Source: an uncultured Christensenella sp.
GTDB taxonomy: Bacteria; Bacillota; Clostridia; Christensenellales; UBA1242
Assembly: GCA_910584815.1 (NCBI GenBank)
Contig: CAJUBT010000001.1
Location: 1 to 46,180, forward strand
Length of the DNA stretch: 46,180 nucleotides
Direction of reading: 5' to 3'
Position 1 is the stretch's first letter. Every line of letters begins with the position of its first letter. The translations under genes were made by a program, and so were the position numbers. Below, in pieces: positions 39,831-46,180 of the stretch. Below the pieces are notes generated by a model that was not told the origin of the DNA, did not search any database, and saw only the letters and a list, made by a program, of their open reading frames with translations.

Positions 39831-42275
39831 ATGGATAACGACAATGACTCCCGCATTAAAGACATTATATATAGGCGTAGGAATGGTTACGATATTGTTA
39901 ACGACCCAGAAGCAATTGCAAGCTGCAAAAGAGAGCAAAGTAGAGATGTTATTGATAATTCTCGACTAGGTAGTTACGATAAATATGGTAATTATATTAT
40001 CATTCCAGAAATTAAGCGTGAACTTATAGGAATGCCAAAACTGGTTTATAACCAGTATTCTAGTGGTGGCTCAAAAATTTTTGAATTAAAAAGTACTTTG
40101 CCTATTTTTAATGATGTTTTTATGAAACTTGTTATTACAGGCGATATGGCAAATTTACTTATTTGTGAACAAGTTAATAGGGAAGCGGGTGGTTATCTTG
40201 AAGCTTATGATGAGGTTATAGATTCTCTTGCAATTGGAACAGAAGAGAGAATGCCACAGTCTTTAATTTTTAGAACTTATAATGTTTTTGATGACCCTAA
40301 CGATTTTGGCAAAGAATTAAAAGATAGTAAATTTGATAATATTTTAACAAGAAAAGTTTATTTAAGTTTGTTAGCTAAAGAACTTAGAAATGTTTCAACC
40401 TTAGATGAAAAAGATGCTTTTAAAAATATGGTGTCTACTTTAAAACAGGGTGGAACTTATGGCAATAAAGTTTTAAACGAATTTTTAGGAAGGTTAAAAG
40501 ATAGACCTGCCGTTTTTGAAATTTCTAAAGCCGAAAATTACAACAAGGCTATGAATGAAATATTGCTTAGTTCCTTAGAAATTGCAACAACCGAACAAGA
40601 TAAACAAGATAGTGAATCTAGGCAAGTATATTTATCGGTGCTTAGTGCAAGAGATAGAAACATAGATTATGAGTTAAGGCTAGCAAACGATAAAGTTAGT
40701 GAAGAATATGTAAAACACATTGTTGATAAAGCAAAGCAAGATTTTGTTTTTGGTGTTTCGGAAGAATTGTCTGCCACAGATGAATTTTATTCTAAACTTA
40801 ACGAAGGCAGCAGAACAAGGCACAGAACGCTTGATAAACCAATTTTAAAACAAGGCAAAGAAAGTAGTCAAGAACCACAAACAAAAGAAGAAAAAATAAA
40901 GCAAATTTTAGCAGGTAAAAATGCTAAGAAAACACCAAAAAATGTGAAATTAAAAGCAAGCAAAGGTAAGAAGCCTGTTAAAAAGTTAAAAGCATCTAAA
41001 AAGAAAACTAATGCCAAAAAGAAAGTAAAAGCCAAAGTTAAAGTAAAAAAGAAAGTTAAAAAGGCAAAGCCTAAAAAGAAAGCCAAGGCAAAGCGTAAAA
41101 AGCCTAAAAAAGCAAAATTAAAAGCAAAAAAGAAAGTAAAAAAAGCAAAAAAGAAGTTAGGCAAAAAGAAAACTGCAAAGAAAAAGGTTAAGCGCAAACT
41201 TGCAAAGCGTAAATTAAAGGGCAAAAAGGGCAAGTTAAAATCTAAAAAGAAAGTTAAAAAGGCAAAAAAGGCCAAAAAAGCAACTAAATTAGCAACTAAA
41301 AAACCAAGCAAATCTGGGGCAAAATTTGCTTCTGCACCTAAAAAGGCAAAAAAGAAAGCTGGAATGAGTATGGGGCTCAAGCAAAATGTTCTTGATTCTC
41401 AAAATTCACTTCCTGAAAGTAGCGGTAATGTTGAATTTTTCACCACAGGCAATATTTATAAATTTAAAAAAATAAAAAAGAATAATCCTATTCAACAGCA
41501 ACAGACTTTTGTAGAGCCTCAATTTAAAATTGAAATAGAAATGTCCTCAACTCCTGTTAGAAGTAAATTGGTTGATGATAAAAAGCAAGAAACTGCTGTT
41601 TCAGGTAAAAATAGTATGATTGTAGGTGGCTTAGTATCCTCTTTAAATTCTTTAGATAAAAACTCTTCGTTAAATGTGGAAAGTAGTTCTCAACAAAGTC
41701 AAACTGCGGGGGCAGGGGGTGCGGCACAACATAGTAGTGCTGGGCAAATGCATTCCGATTTAGACCAACATCAAACAGCACAAAATGTGCCTAGTGGGCA
41801 AGGTTCGTTGTTTGACAAATTAAAACAAGCATCCTTAAGGCAGGAAAGAGAACCAGATAAAGTTGCTTCGCATAGTCAAGAAACTATTTTGCACTCTCAT
41901 CCTCAAGAGCAAAGTGGCGAAACGATGACAGATATTCTAAGTAACATAAATAAACAAAACGTTACTATGAATGATGAACAATCTGCAGTAATACAAACTG
42001 CAGAAACTCAAGAAAGTGGTGTTGACCCTTTAATAGAGGATAGTAAATTTCATCAAGCAGAGGTAGAACATAACATAGAGCCTGCGGTTGAAGAAGTTGA
42101 CCTTAATCTAGACCTTGACCAACAACCGCCGTTGAATGAAGAGCCAGAACTAATTGAACCTCAATTAAATGAAGAAGTTCCTTTACCACATATGCCTAAT
42201 GATATGGCTAAAGAAGATATTAATAATATAAACCTAAACCCTGGGTTTATTCCGCCAGACCAAACTTTAACATAA
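39831..42275 (+). CDS. Large orphan protein with histone-H1-like lysine-rich tail
   Basis: An 814-residue protein in three parts. Residues 1 to about 350 look like a folded, mixed helical domain of no family I know. About residues 361-510 are a lysine block, roughly 80 Lys in 150 residues, interspersed with Ala, Val, Leu and Pro (KKKVKKAK-type repeats), very like histone H1 C-termini and chlamydial Hc proteins, which condense DNA by charge. Residues 514-814 are low-complexity and acidic (Gln, Ser, Glu, Pro). There is no signal peptide or membrane helix. TAGGAGGGTTAAA gives a strong start. The lysine codons mix AAA and AAG. Nucleic-acid or polyphosphate binding is inference only. Confidence 0.65.
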   Translation: MDNDNDSRIKDIIYRRRNGYDIVNDPEAIASCKREQSRDVIDNSRLGSYDKYGNYIIIPEIKRELIGMPKLVYNQYSSGGSKIFELKSTLPIFNDVFMKLVITGDMANLLICEQVNREAGGYLEAYDEVIDSLAIGTEERMPQSLIFRTYNVFDDPNDFGKELKDSKFDNILTRKVYLSLLAKELRNVSTLDEKDAFKNMVSTLKQGGTYGNKVLNEFLGRLKDRPAVFEISKAENYNKAMNEILLSSLEIATTEQDKQDSESRQVYLSVLSARDRNIDYELRLANDKVSEEYVKHIVDKAKQDFVFGVSEELSATDEFYSKLNEGSRTRHRTLDKPILKQGKESSQEPQTKEEKIKQILAGKNAKKTPKNVKLKASKGKKPVKKLKASKKKTNAKKKVKAKVKVKKKVKKAKPKKKAKAKRKKPKKAKLKAKKKVKKAKKKLGKKKTAKKKVKRKLAKRKLKGKKGKLKSKKKVKKAKKAKKATKLATKKPSKSGAKFASAPKKAKKKAGMSMGLKQNVLDSQNSLPESSGNVEFFTTGNIYKFKKIKKNNPIQQQQTFVEPQFKIEIEMSSTPVRSKLVDDKKQETAVSGKNSMIVGGLVSSLNSLDKNSSLNVESSSQQSQTAGAGGAAQHSSAGQMHSDLDQHQTAQNVPSGQGSLFDKLKQASLRQEREPDKVASHSQETILHSHPQEQSGETMTDILSNINKQNVTMNDEQSAVIQTAETQESGVDPLIEDSKFHQAEVEHNIEPAVEEVDLNLDLDQQPPLNEEPELIEPQLNEEVPLPHMPNDMAKEDINNINLNPGFIPPDQTLT

Positions 42276-42433
42276 TATTTTAAGTTTGTTTAAAAATTTT
42301 AAATTAATAAGAATTTATTGCATAAAATAAATTAGTATATTTTGCATAAAAAATTCCTAAAATTCAATATTTACAAGGTATAAAATTTATGATAAACTAC
42401 CAATAGAAAAAAATTAATCTCAGGAGAAAGAGT

Positions 42434-43345
42434 ATGTTTTTTAGAGGTGGAGAAAGGTTAATAATTCCAGGTAAAAATCTTCATAGAGATTATCAAAGGT
42501 ATAATGAAATTTCAAGAGGTATTTACACTTCAAAAGTTGGAGAAGTTTCTGTTAAAAATGTTTATAAGAAATCAGAAAGTAAACTATCTGGTAGCCCAAA
42601 AAGTATTGAACTTTCTTTGTGGCGTGTAACCGATAAAAATGTTACAGCTTGGGAAAGAGGTATTGATAAAAGCGAGTTTGTTATAAAAAAACCTAATGGA
42701 GAAAGAGTTTCTTATGTTGTTGTTCCAAGAATGAACACTCAAAGTAGCGACCCTAACCCATATGAATATACGGAAGAAAAGGATGCTACTTTTGAAGATA
42801 TTGACGACCCAAGAGTTATTGTTATTGCAAGGTCTTATAAAGGGGTTGTTGCAGAACTTGCGAAAGATTTTATTTTAAGAAATGAGGAAGGAATAAGGCA
42901 AAATTATAAATTCTTAACTGATGATAAAACAGAAAGGTATTGCGAGTTTTCTAATCCACAGTTTTTGAGAGTGGTTACTTCACAAGCGGTACAAATGTAT
43001 GAGCCAAATGTGTATGCAACCTTTCACCCAGTATTACAAGATTCTCATAATGGCACATATTCATATGAAGACACAATAACTCAGTTGATACAGCAAGATT
43101 TTGAAGAAATAGGTATGCCTTTTCAGGTTAATGAAACAATTCAAGTAAATGAAACAGCTGCTACCGAAGAAGGAATAACGGATGATTATGATGATAGTAA
43201 ATTTGGTTTTTCTTTAGGAGAAAACAAATCTATTGTTGGAAAAGAATTAATGGATTATAAAAAAGAAGCGGACCATAACCCAAGAGGTCAAATGCACCCA
43301 GAAACTTACCCTGTAATGGAACTTGAAGATTTAATGCATCAATAG
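42434..43345 (+). CDS. Orphan protein, 303 residues
   Basis: A soluble acidic protein with no family I recognise. CAGGAGAAAGAGT gives a clear start. It begins MFFRGGERLIIPGKNLHRDY. The middle (about 60-210) is a mix of strands and helices (VIKKPNGERVSYVVVPRMNT, then DDPRVIVIARSYKGVVAELA), and the C-terminal 70 residues are acidic and probably disordered, with DDYDDSKFGF. There is no signal or membrane segment. It follows the lysine-rich protein by 158 bases with no terminator in between, so the two could be one transcription unit. An acidic partner for a basic protein is a possible reading, but that is speculation. Confidence 0.55.
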   Translation: MFFRGGERLIIPGKNLHRDYQRYNEISRGIYTSKVGEVSVKNVYKKSESKLSGSPKSIELSLWRVTDKNVTAWERGIDKSEFVIKKPNGERVSYVVVPRMNTQSSDPNPYEYTEEKDATFEDIDDPRVIVIARSYKGVVAELAKDFILRNEEGIRQNYKFLTDDKTERYCEFSNPQFLRVVTSQAVQMYEPNVYATFHPVLQDSHNGTYSYEDTITQLIQQDFEEIGMPFQVNETIQVNETAATEEGITDDYDDSKFGFSLGENKSIVGKELMDYKKEADHNPRGQMHPETYPVMELEDLMHQ

Positions 43346-43366
43346 CAGCTATTTTGCAAAAAAGTA

Positions 43367-43395
43367 TTGACACTTATATTAAAATATGATATAAA
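43367..43395 (+). promoter_or_regulatory. Promoter of the rpmG-secE-nusG unit
   Basis: TTGACA (43367-43372), 17 bases, TATAAA (43390-43395). The predicted start near 43402 lies inside the hairpin/CIRCE-like element that follows. Confidence 0.75.
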
Positions 43396-43398
43396 AAA

Positions 43399-43423
43399 TT
43401 AGCACTCTTTTAAGGGGTGTTAA
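43399..43423. promoter_or_regulatory. CIRCE-like inverted repeat / leader hairpin
   Basis: TTAGCACTC (43399-43407) is the exact left half of CIRCE, the HrcA operator. The right half is GGGTGTTAA (43415-43423) instead of GAGTGCTAA, and the centre is 7 rather than 9 bases. As RNA the arms pair with two G-U pairs and are followed by T6 (43424-43429), so it could also act as a terminator-like attenuator before rpmG. It overlaps the predicted transcription start, the normal place for CIRCE. Confidence 0.45.
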
Positions 43424-43449
43424 TTTTTTGATAAAAAAAGGTAATTATT

Positions 43450-43599
43450 ATGAGAGATAGAATTACTCTTGCTTGCACAGAATGCAAACAAAGAAATTAT
43501 GACACTTACAAAAATAAAAAGAATGACCCAGATAGAATTGAAATGAAAAAGTATTGCAAATTTTGCAAAAAACACACAGCTCATAAGGAAACAAAATAA
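43450..43599 (+). CDS. rpmG: 50S ribosomal protein L33
   Basis: A 49-residue protein, MRDRITLACTECKQRNYDTY at its start and CKFCKKHTAHKETK at its end. Two CxxC pairs (TECK as C9-x-x-C12, and CKFC near 36-39) mark the zinc-binding form of L33. AAAGG precedes the ATG. It is the first gene of the rpmG-secE-nusG cluster, the standard order in bacteria. Length and sequence are typical; too short for simple size-filtered gene calling but clearly real. Confidence 0.95.
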   Translation: MRDRITLACTECKQRNYDTYKNKKNDPDRIEMKKYCKFCKKHTAHKETK

Positions 43600-43676
43600 G
43601 TTTACTTTTTGATTTATTGGGCATTTTTTAATGTAAAGAGTGTTAAACATATGCCCTTTTGTTAATGGAGGTTTAA

Positions 43677-43979
43677 ATGGCTAAAAGCACAAGTATTGCA
43701 AATGAGCAAGAACTAACCAAACAGCAGTTAAAAGAACAAAAAAAACAAGAAAAACTTAAAAATCAAAAAGCAAAAAAAGATAAGAAAGATAAAGAAAAAA
43801 AACCTGGTTTATTTAAAAAACTAAAAGATGCTTGGTTGGAACTTAAAAAAGTTACTTGGCCAACATTTTTAACTGTTGTTAAAAAAACAGGTGTTGTTAT
43901 ATTTGTGGTTATACTTTTCACAGTTGTTTTGTTTGGTATAGACTACTTACTTGGTTTACTTTATAAGGTTTTTATGTAA
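43677..43979 (+). CDS. secE: Preprotein translocase subunit SecE
   Basis: A 100-residue inner-membrane protein. Residues 1-45 are a highly charged Lys/Glu/Gln extension, then the conserved amphipathic helix and hinge (FKKLKDAWLELKKVTWPT, with the KVTWP signature at about 58-62) and a single transmembrane helix (about 68-92). SecE stabilises SecY in the translocon. AATGGAGGTTTAA precedes the ATG. It sits between rpmG and nusG as usual. Confidence 0.95.
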   Translation: MAKSTSIANEQELTKQQLKEQKKQEKLKNQKAKKDKKDKEKKPGLFKKLKDAWLELKKVTWPTFLTVVKKTGVVIFVVILFTVVLFGIDYLLGLLYKVFM

Positions 43980-44041
43980 CACAAAAAAGTGAATTATAAG
44001 TTTTCTTTATATTATTAATGTTTTTAAGTTTCGGAGAAAAA

Positions 44042-44569
44042 ATGGAAGATTTATTAGAAGCAAAATGGTATGTTTTGCATACTTTTTCGGGGTATGAAGT
44101 TGTTGCAAAAACAAACCTTGAAGCAGTTGTTAAAAAATATGATTTAGGGGATAGAATTTTTGACATAGTTATTCCTATGGAAGAAACCATTGAAGATAGG
44201 AATGGCAAGAAAAAACTTGTTTCTCGTAAATTAATGCCTTGTTATCTACTTGTTAAAATGAAGTATGGAGATGACCTTTGGCACAACATAACAAGAACTC
44301 GTGGAATAACAGGTTTTGTTGGACCTAAAGGTAGACCTCTTGCACTAACTCAAGAAGAAATTCGCAAACTTCATTTAGAGAAAATTGTTGTAGATAATAT
44401 AGACCTTAAAGTTAATGATAAGGTAGAAGTTATTGATGGCGCATTAAATGGCTATGTTGGCACTGTTTTGAATGTAGACCAAGGTGCTAAAAAATGCAAA
44501 GTTAACATTGAAATGTTTGGTAGAGAAACTCCTATCGACTTAGAATTCTCTCAAATAAGAAAAATTTAA
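44042..44569 (+). CDS. nusG: Transcription termination/antitermination protein NusG
   Basis: A 175-residue protein with the NGN domain (about 1-110; AKWYVLHTFSGYE at the start, RKLMPCYLLVKM and TRGITGFVGPKGRPLAL) that binds RNA polymerase, and a C-terminal KOW domain (about 122-175; NDKVEVIDGALNGYVGTV) that binds Rho or ribosomal protein S10. I chose the ATG at 44042, five bases after CGGAG; an ATG 24 bases upstream lacks a ribosome site. It follows secE by about 60 bases. Confidence 0.96.
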   Translation: MEDLLEAKWYVLHTFSGYEVVAKTNLEAVVKKYDLGDRIFDIVIPMEETIEDRNGKKKLVSRKLMPCYLLVKMKYGDDLWHNITRTRGITGFVGPKGRPLALTQEEIRKLHLEKIVVDNIDLKVNDKVEVIDGALNGYVGTVLNVDQGAKKCKVNIEMFGRETPIDLEFSQIRKI

Positions 44570-44778
44570 TTATATTTTTAGTTAATAATTCTTGTTTAGT
44601 TTTATTTTGTTGTTTTATTCTTATTATAAAAAAGGTTAATTAATAAAATTGGTTAATTTGTTTTTTGAATATTTTTTAAAATAAACACTAAATAGGATTT
44701 ATTATATATAAGTGGGAGAATGTAAAATTTTTAATGCATTCGATTAAACCACAAAGCCTTAAATGGCAGGAGGAGAAA

Positions 44779-45207
44779 ATGGCAGAAAAAAAAGTTAAGG
44801 CAATTGTAAAGTTACAATTACCTGCAGCCAAGGCTACACCTGGACCACCAGTTGGCTCAACTCTAGGTCCTCACGGAATAAACATTGCAGCCTTCACAAA
44901 AGAATTTAACGAAAAAACAGCAGACAAAGCAGGGTTAGTTATACCTGTAGTTGTCACCATTATGGAAGATAGGTCGTTTACCTTTATTCTAAAAACACCA
45001 CCAGCAGCAGTTTTAATTAAAAAAGCTTGTGGAATAGATAAGGCAAGTGCTACTCCAAACAAACAAAAAGTCGCAAAAATTACCAAAGCTCAAATTAAGG
45101 AAATAGCAGAACTTAAAATGCCAGACCTTAATGCAAGCAGCATTGAAAGTGCTATGTCTATGATAGCAGGTGCTGCAAGAAGTATGGGTGTAGAGGTAAT
45201 AGATTAA
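44779..45207 (+). CDS. rplK: 50S ribosomal protein L11
   Basis: A 142-residue protein with the L11 N-terminal domain (VKLQLPAAKATPGPPVGSTL and GPHGINI, about 10-35) that contacts translation factors and the C-terminal rRNA-binding domain (ending MIAGAARSMGVEV). The ATG at 44779 has AGGAGGAGAAA directly upstream; an ATG 45 bases earlier has none. It is followed by rplA after about 55 bases; the pair is the usual L11 operon and is typically autoregulated by L1. Confidence 0.97.
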   Translation: MAEKKVKAIVKLQLPAAKATPGPPVGSTLGPHGINIAAFTKEFNEKTADKAGLVIPVVVTIMEDRSFTFILKTPPAAVLIKKACGIDKASATPNKQKVAKITKAQIKEIAELKMPDLNASSIESAMSMIAGAARSMGVEVID

Positions 45208-45261
45208 TAAATAGTGGGAGAGTTTTTCAAGAAAAACTTGTTTGCACCACAGGAGGAATAT

Positions 45262-45945
45262 ATGAAATTAGGAAAACGATATAAAGAAGTTAGTGCTCTT
45301 GTTGATAAGAGTAAAACTTATGAACCAAAAGAAGCACTTGAACTTTTAACCAAAACTGCTAAAGCAAAATTTGATGAAAGCGTTGAACTTCACGTTCGTT
45401 TAGGTGTTGATGGCAGAAGTGCAGATCAACAAGTTAGAGGTACTGTTGTTCTTCCAGCAGGAACTGGTAAAACTAAAAGAGTTTTAGTTATTGCAAAAGG
45501 TGATAAAGCTGAAGAAGCAAAAAAACTTGGTGCTGATGTTGTTGGTGCTGAGGAAATTATAACCAAAATTCAAGGTGGTTGGTTAGATTTTGATGTTTGT
45601 ATCACAACCCCAGATATGATGGGTTTTGTTGGCCGTGTTGCTAAGGTTCTTGGCCCTAAAGGTTTAATGCCAAACCCAAAAAGCGGAACAGTTACAATGG
45701 ATGTTGCAAAAGCAATTAACGATGTTAAGGCTGGTAAAGTTGAATATAGATTAGATAAAACTAACATTATTCACGTAGGTATTGGCAAAGTTAGTTTTGG
45801 CGTAGACAAATTGTTTGACAACTACGACACTATTATGAATGCAATTGTAAAAGCAAAACCAGCTGCTGCAAAAGGCACATATCTTAGAAGCGTAACTTTA
45901 AGTTCTACTATGGGACCTGGAATTAAAACTACTTATAAAATGTAG
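45262..45945 (+). CDS. rplA: 50S ribosomal protein L1
   Basis: A 227-residue protein of the two-domain L1 stalk. Landmarks: KTYEPKEALELLTKTAKAKF (about 17-36), DESVELHVRLGVDGRSADQQ, the central GRVAKVLGPKGLMPNPKSGT (about 124-143) and GKVEYRLDKTNIIHV. I chose the ATG at 45262, which has AGGAGGAATAT just upstream; the ATG 48 bases before lacks one. In many bacteria L1 binds its own mRNA leader to repress rplK-rplA. A terminator follows directly, so rplJ-rplL would need a separate promoter. Confidence 0.97.
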   Translation: MKLGKRYKEVSALVDKSKTYEPKEALELLTKTAKAKFDESVELHVRLGVDGRSADQQVRGTVVLPAGTGKTKRVLVIAKGDKAEEAKKLGADVVGAEEIITKIQGGWLDFDVCITTPDMMGFVGRVAKVLGPKGLMPNPKSGTVTMDVAKAINDVKAGKVEYRLDKTNIIHVGIGKVSFGVDKLFDNYDTIMNAIVKAKPAAAKGTYLRSVTLSSTMGPGIKTTYKM

Positions 45946-45963
45946 TTTTAAAATATAAAGTTT

Positions 45964-46000
45964 AAAAAAATCTATTTGAAAAAATCAAATAGATTTTTTT
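45964..46000 (+). terminator. Intrinsic terminator of the rplK-rplA unit
   Basis: A-run plus ATCTATTTGA (45964-45979) pairs with TCAAATAGAT plus T-run (45985-46000), loop 5 nt, 16 bp in all. It lies 20 bases after the rplA stop. Confidence 0.9.
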
Positions 46001-46180
46001 ATTTAAAATTACTTTGAGTTTAAATTGATTTATAATAAAATGAAACTAAGAATTTAAATTAATTTAAGTTTGTAAATTTAGGTTAATTTAAATTTAAATA
46101 TTAAATTATTATAAAAGTAGTATAGTTATTTAACTTTTTAATTTTTTATTATTAATATAATAAAGAAAAAAATATAGCAG

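Noticed and set aside
40868..41380. A 170-codon minus-strand frame rich in Phe and Leu opposite the lysine block
   Set aside because: It is the antisense shadow of the AAA/AAG-rich lysine codons, which read as Phe and Leu; it has no ribosome site and no independent evidence.
1..46180. CRISPR arrays, insertion sequences and replication origins
   Set aside because: No spaced identical repeats, transposase-like protein, terminal inverted repeat pair or DnaA-box cluster was seen anywhere in the window.

Overview
The window looks like chromosome from a low-GC Firmicute, most likely an uncultured anaerobic member of the Clostridia/Bacilli side. The reasons are a very AT-rich sequence with A/T-ending codons and mostly TAA stops (TGA is also a stop, for example at 34885-34887, so the code is standard), AGGAGG-type ribosome binding sites, many hairpin-plus-T-run terminators, rubrerythrin with its rubredoxin-like domain (anaerobe), and a SpoIIP homologue (spore-forming ancestry). 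I cannot assign a genus.

Layout. 1-9.5 kb: tRNA-Leu(AAG); a DtxR-type regulator; a Nudix hydrolase; a plsC-like acyltransferase with a GltS-type symporter; a frameshifted lipoprotein gene; tRNA-Leu(CAG); a nucleotide-salvage pair (HD nucleotidase and 2-deoxyribosyltransferase-like); an orphan gene; a ZIP metal transporter. 9.5-14.4 kb: an accessory and decaying stretch with an alpha/beta hydrolase, an unassigned stand-alone structured RNA with its own promoter and terminator, a small membrane protein, a frameshifted Nudix gene, a prophage tail-fibre remnant, and tRNA-Ser(CGA). 14.6-16.9 kb: a marR-cysS operon behind a consensus promoter with a perfect palindrome just downstream. 17-19.9 kb: two large orphan proteins, one hydrolase-like with a cysteine elbow and one resembling HipA kinases. 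20-27.5 kb: aldehyde dehydrogenase, TcdA, a duplicated Nudix gene tail, rubrerythrin, a CYTH-like protein, a nucleoside hydrolase and a lipoprotein. 27.7-35.7 kb: a small membrane protein, dnaB, a Nudix protein, a compact alaS, a DUF4097-like surface protein, a VanZ-like protein, and a divergent XRE regulator/orphan pair with two matching operators. 35.9-39.7 kb: SpoIIP, prmC, prfA. 39.8-43.3 kb: a protein with a histone-H1-like lysine tail and an orphan neighbour. 43.4-46 kb: rpmG-secE-nusG-rplK-rplA, closed by a terminator.

How the parts work together: the core is translation and replication housekeeping (CysS, AlaS, PrfA with its methylase PrmC, ribosomal proteins, NusG, SecE, DnaB). Around it are nucleotide salvage and sanitation genes (three Nudix loci plus a Nudix fragment, HD nucleotidase, deoxyribosyltransferase-like, nucleoside hydrolase) and several lineage-specific proteins with no family I recognise. 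The best candidates for new biology are the stand-alone RNA at about 10.42-10.56 kb, the lysine-rich protein at 39.8 kb, the HipA-like protein without HipB, the XRE two-operator switch, a CIRCE-like site in the rpmG leader, and a set of genes whose -10 box sits 6-8 nt from the start codon, which suggests leaderless mRNAs. All calls come from reading the sequence; no database search was run.
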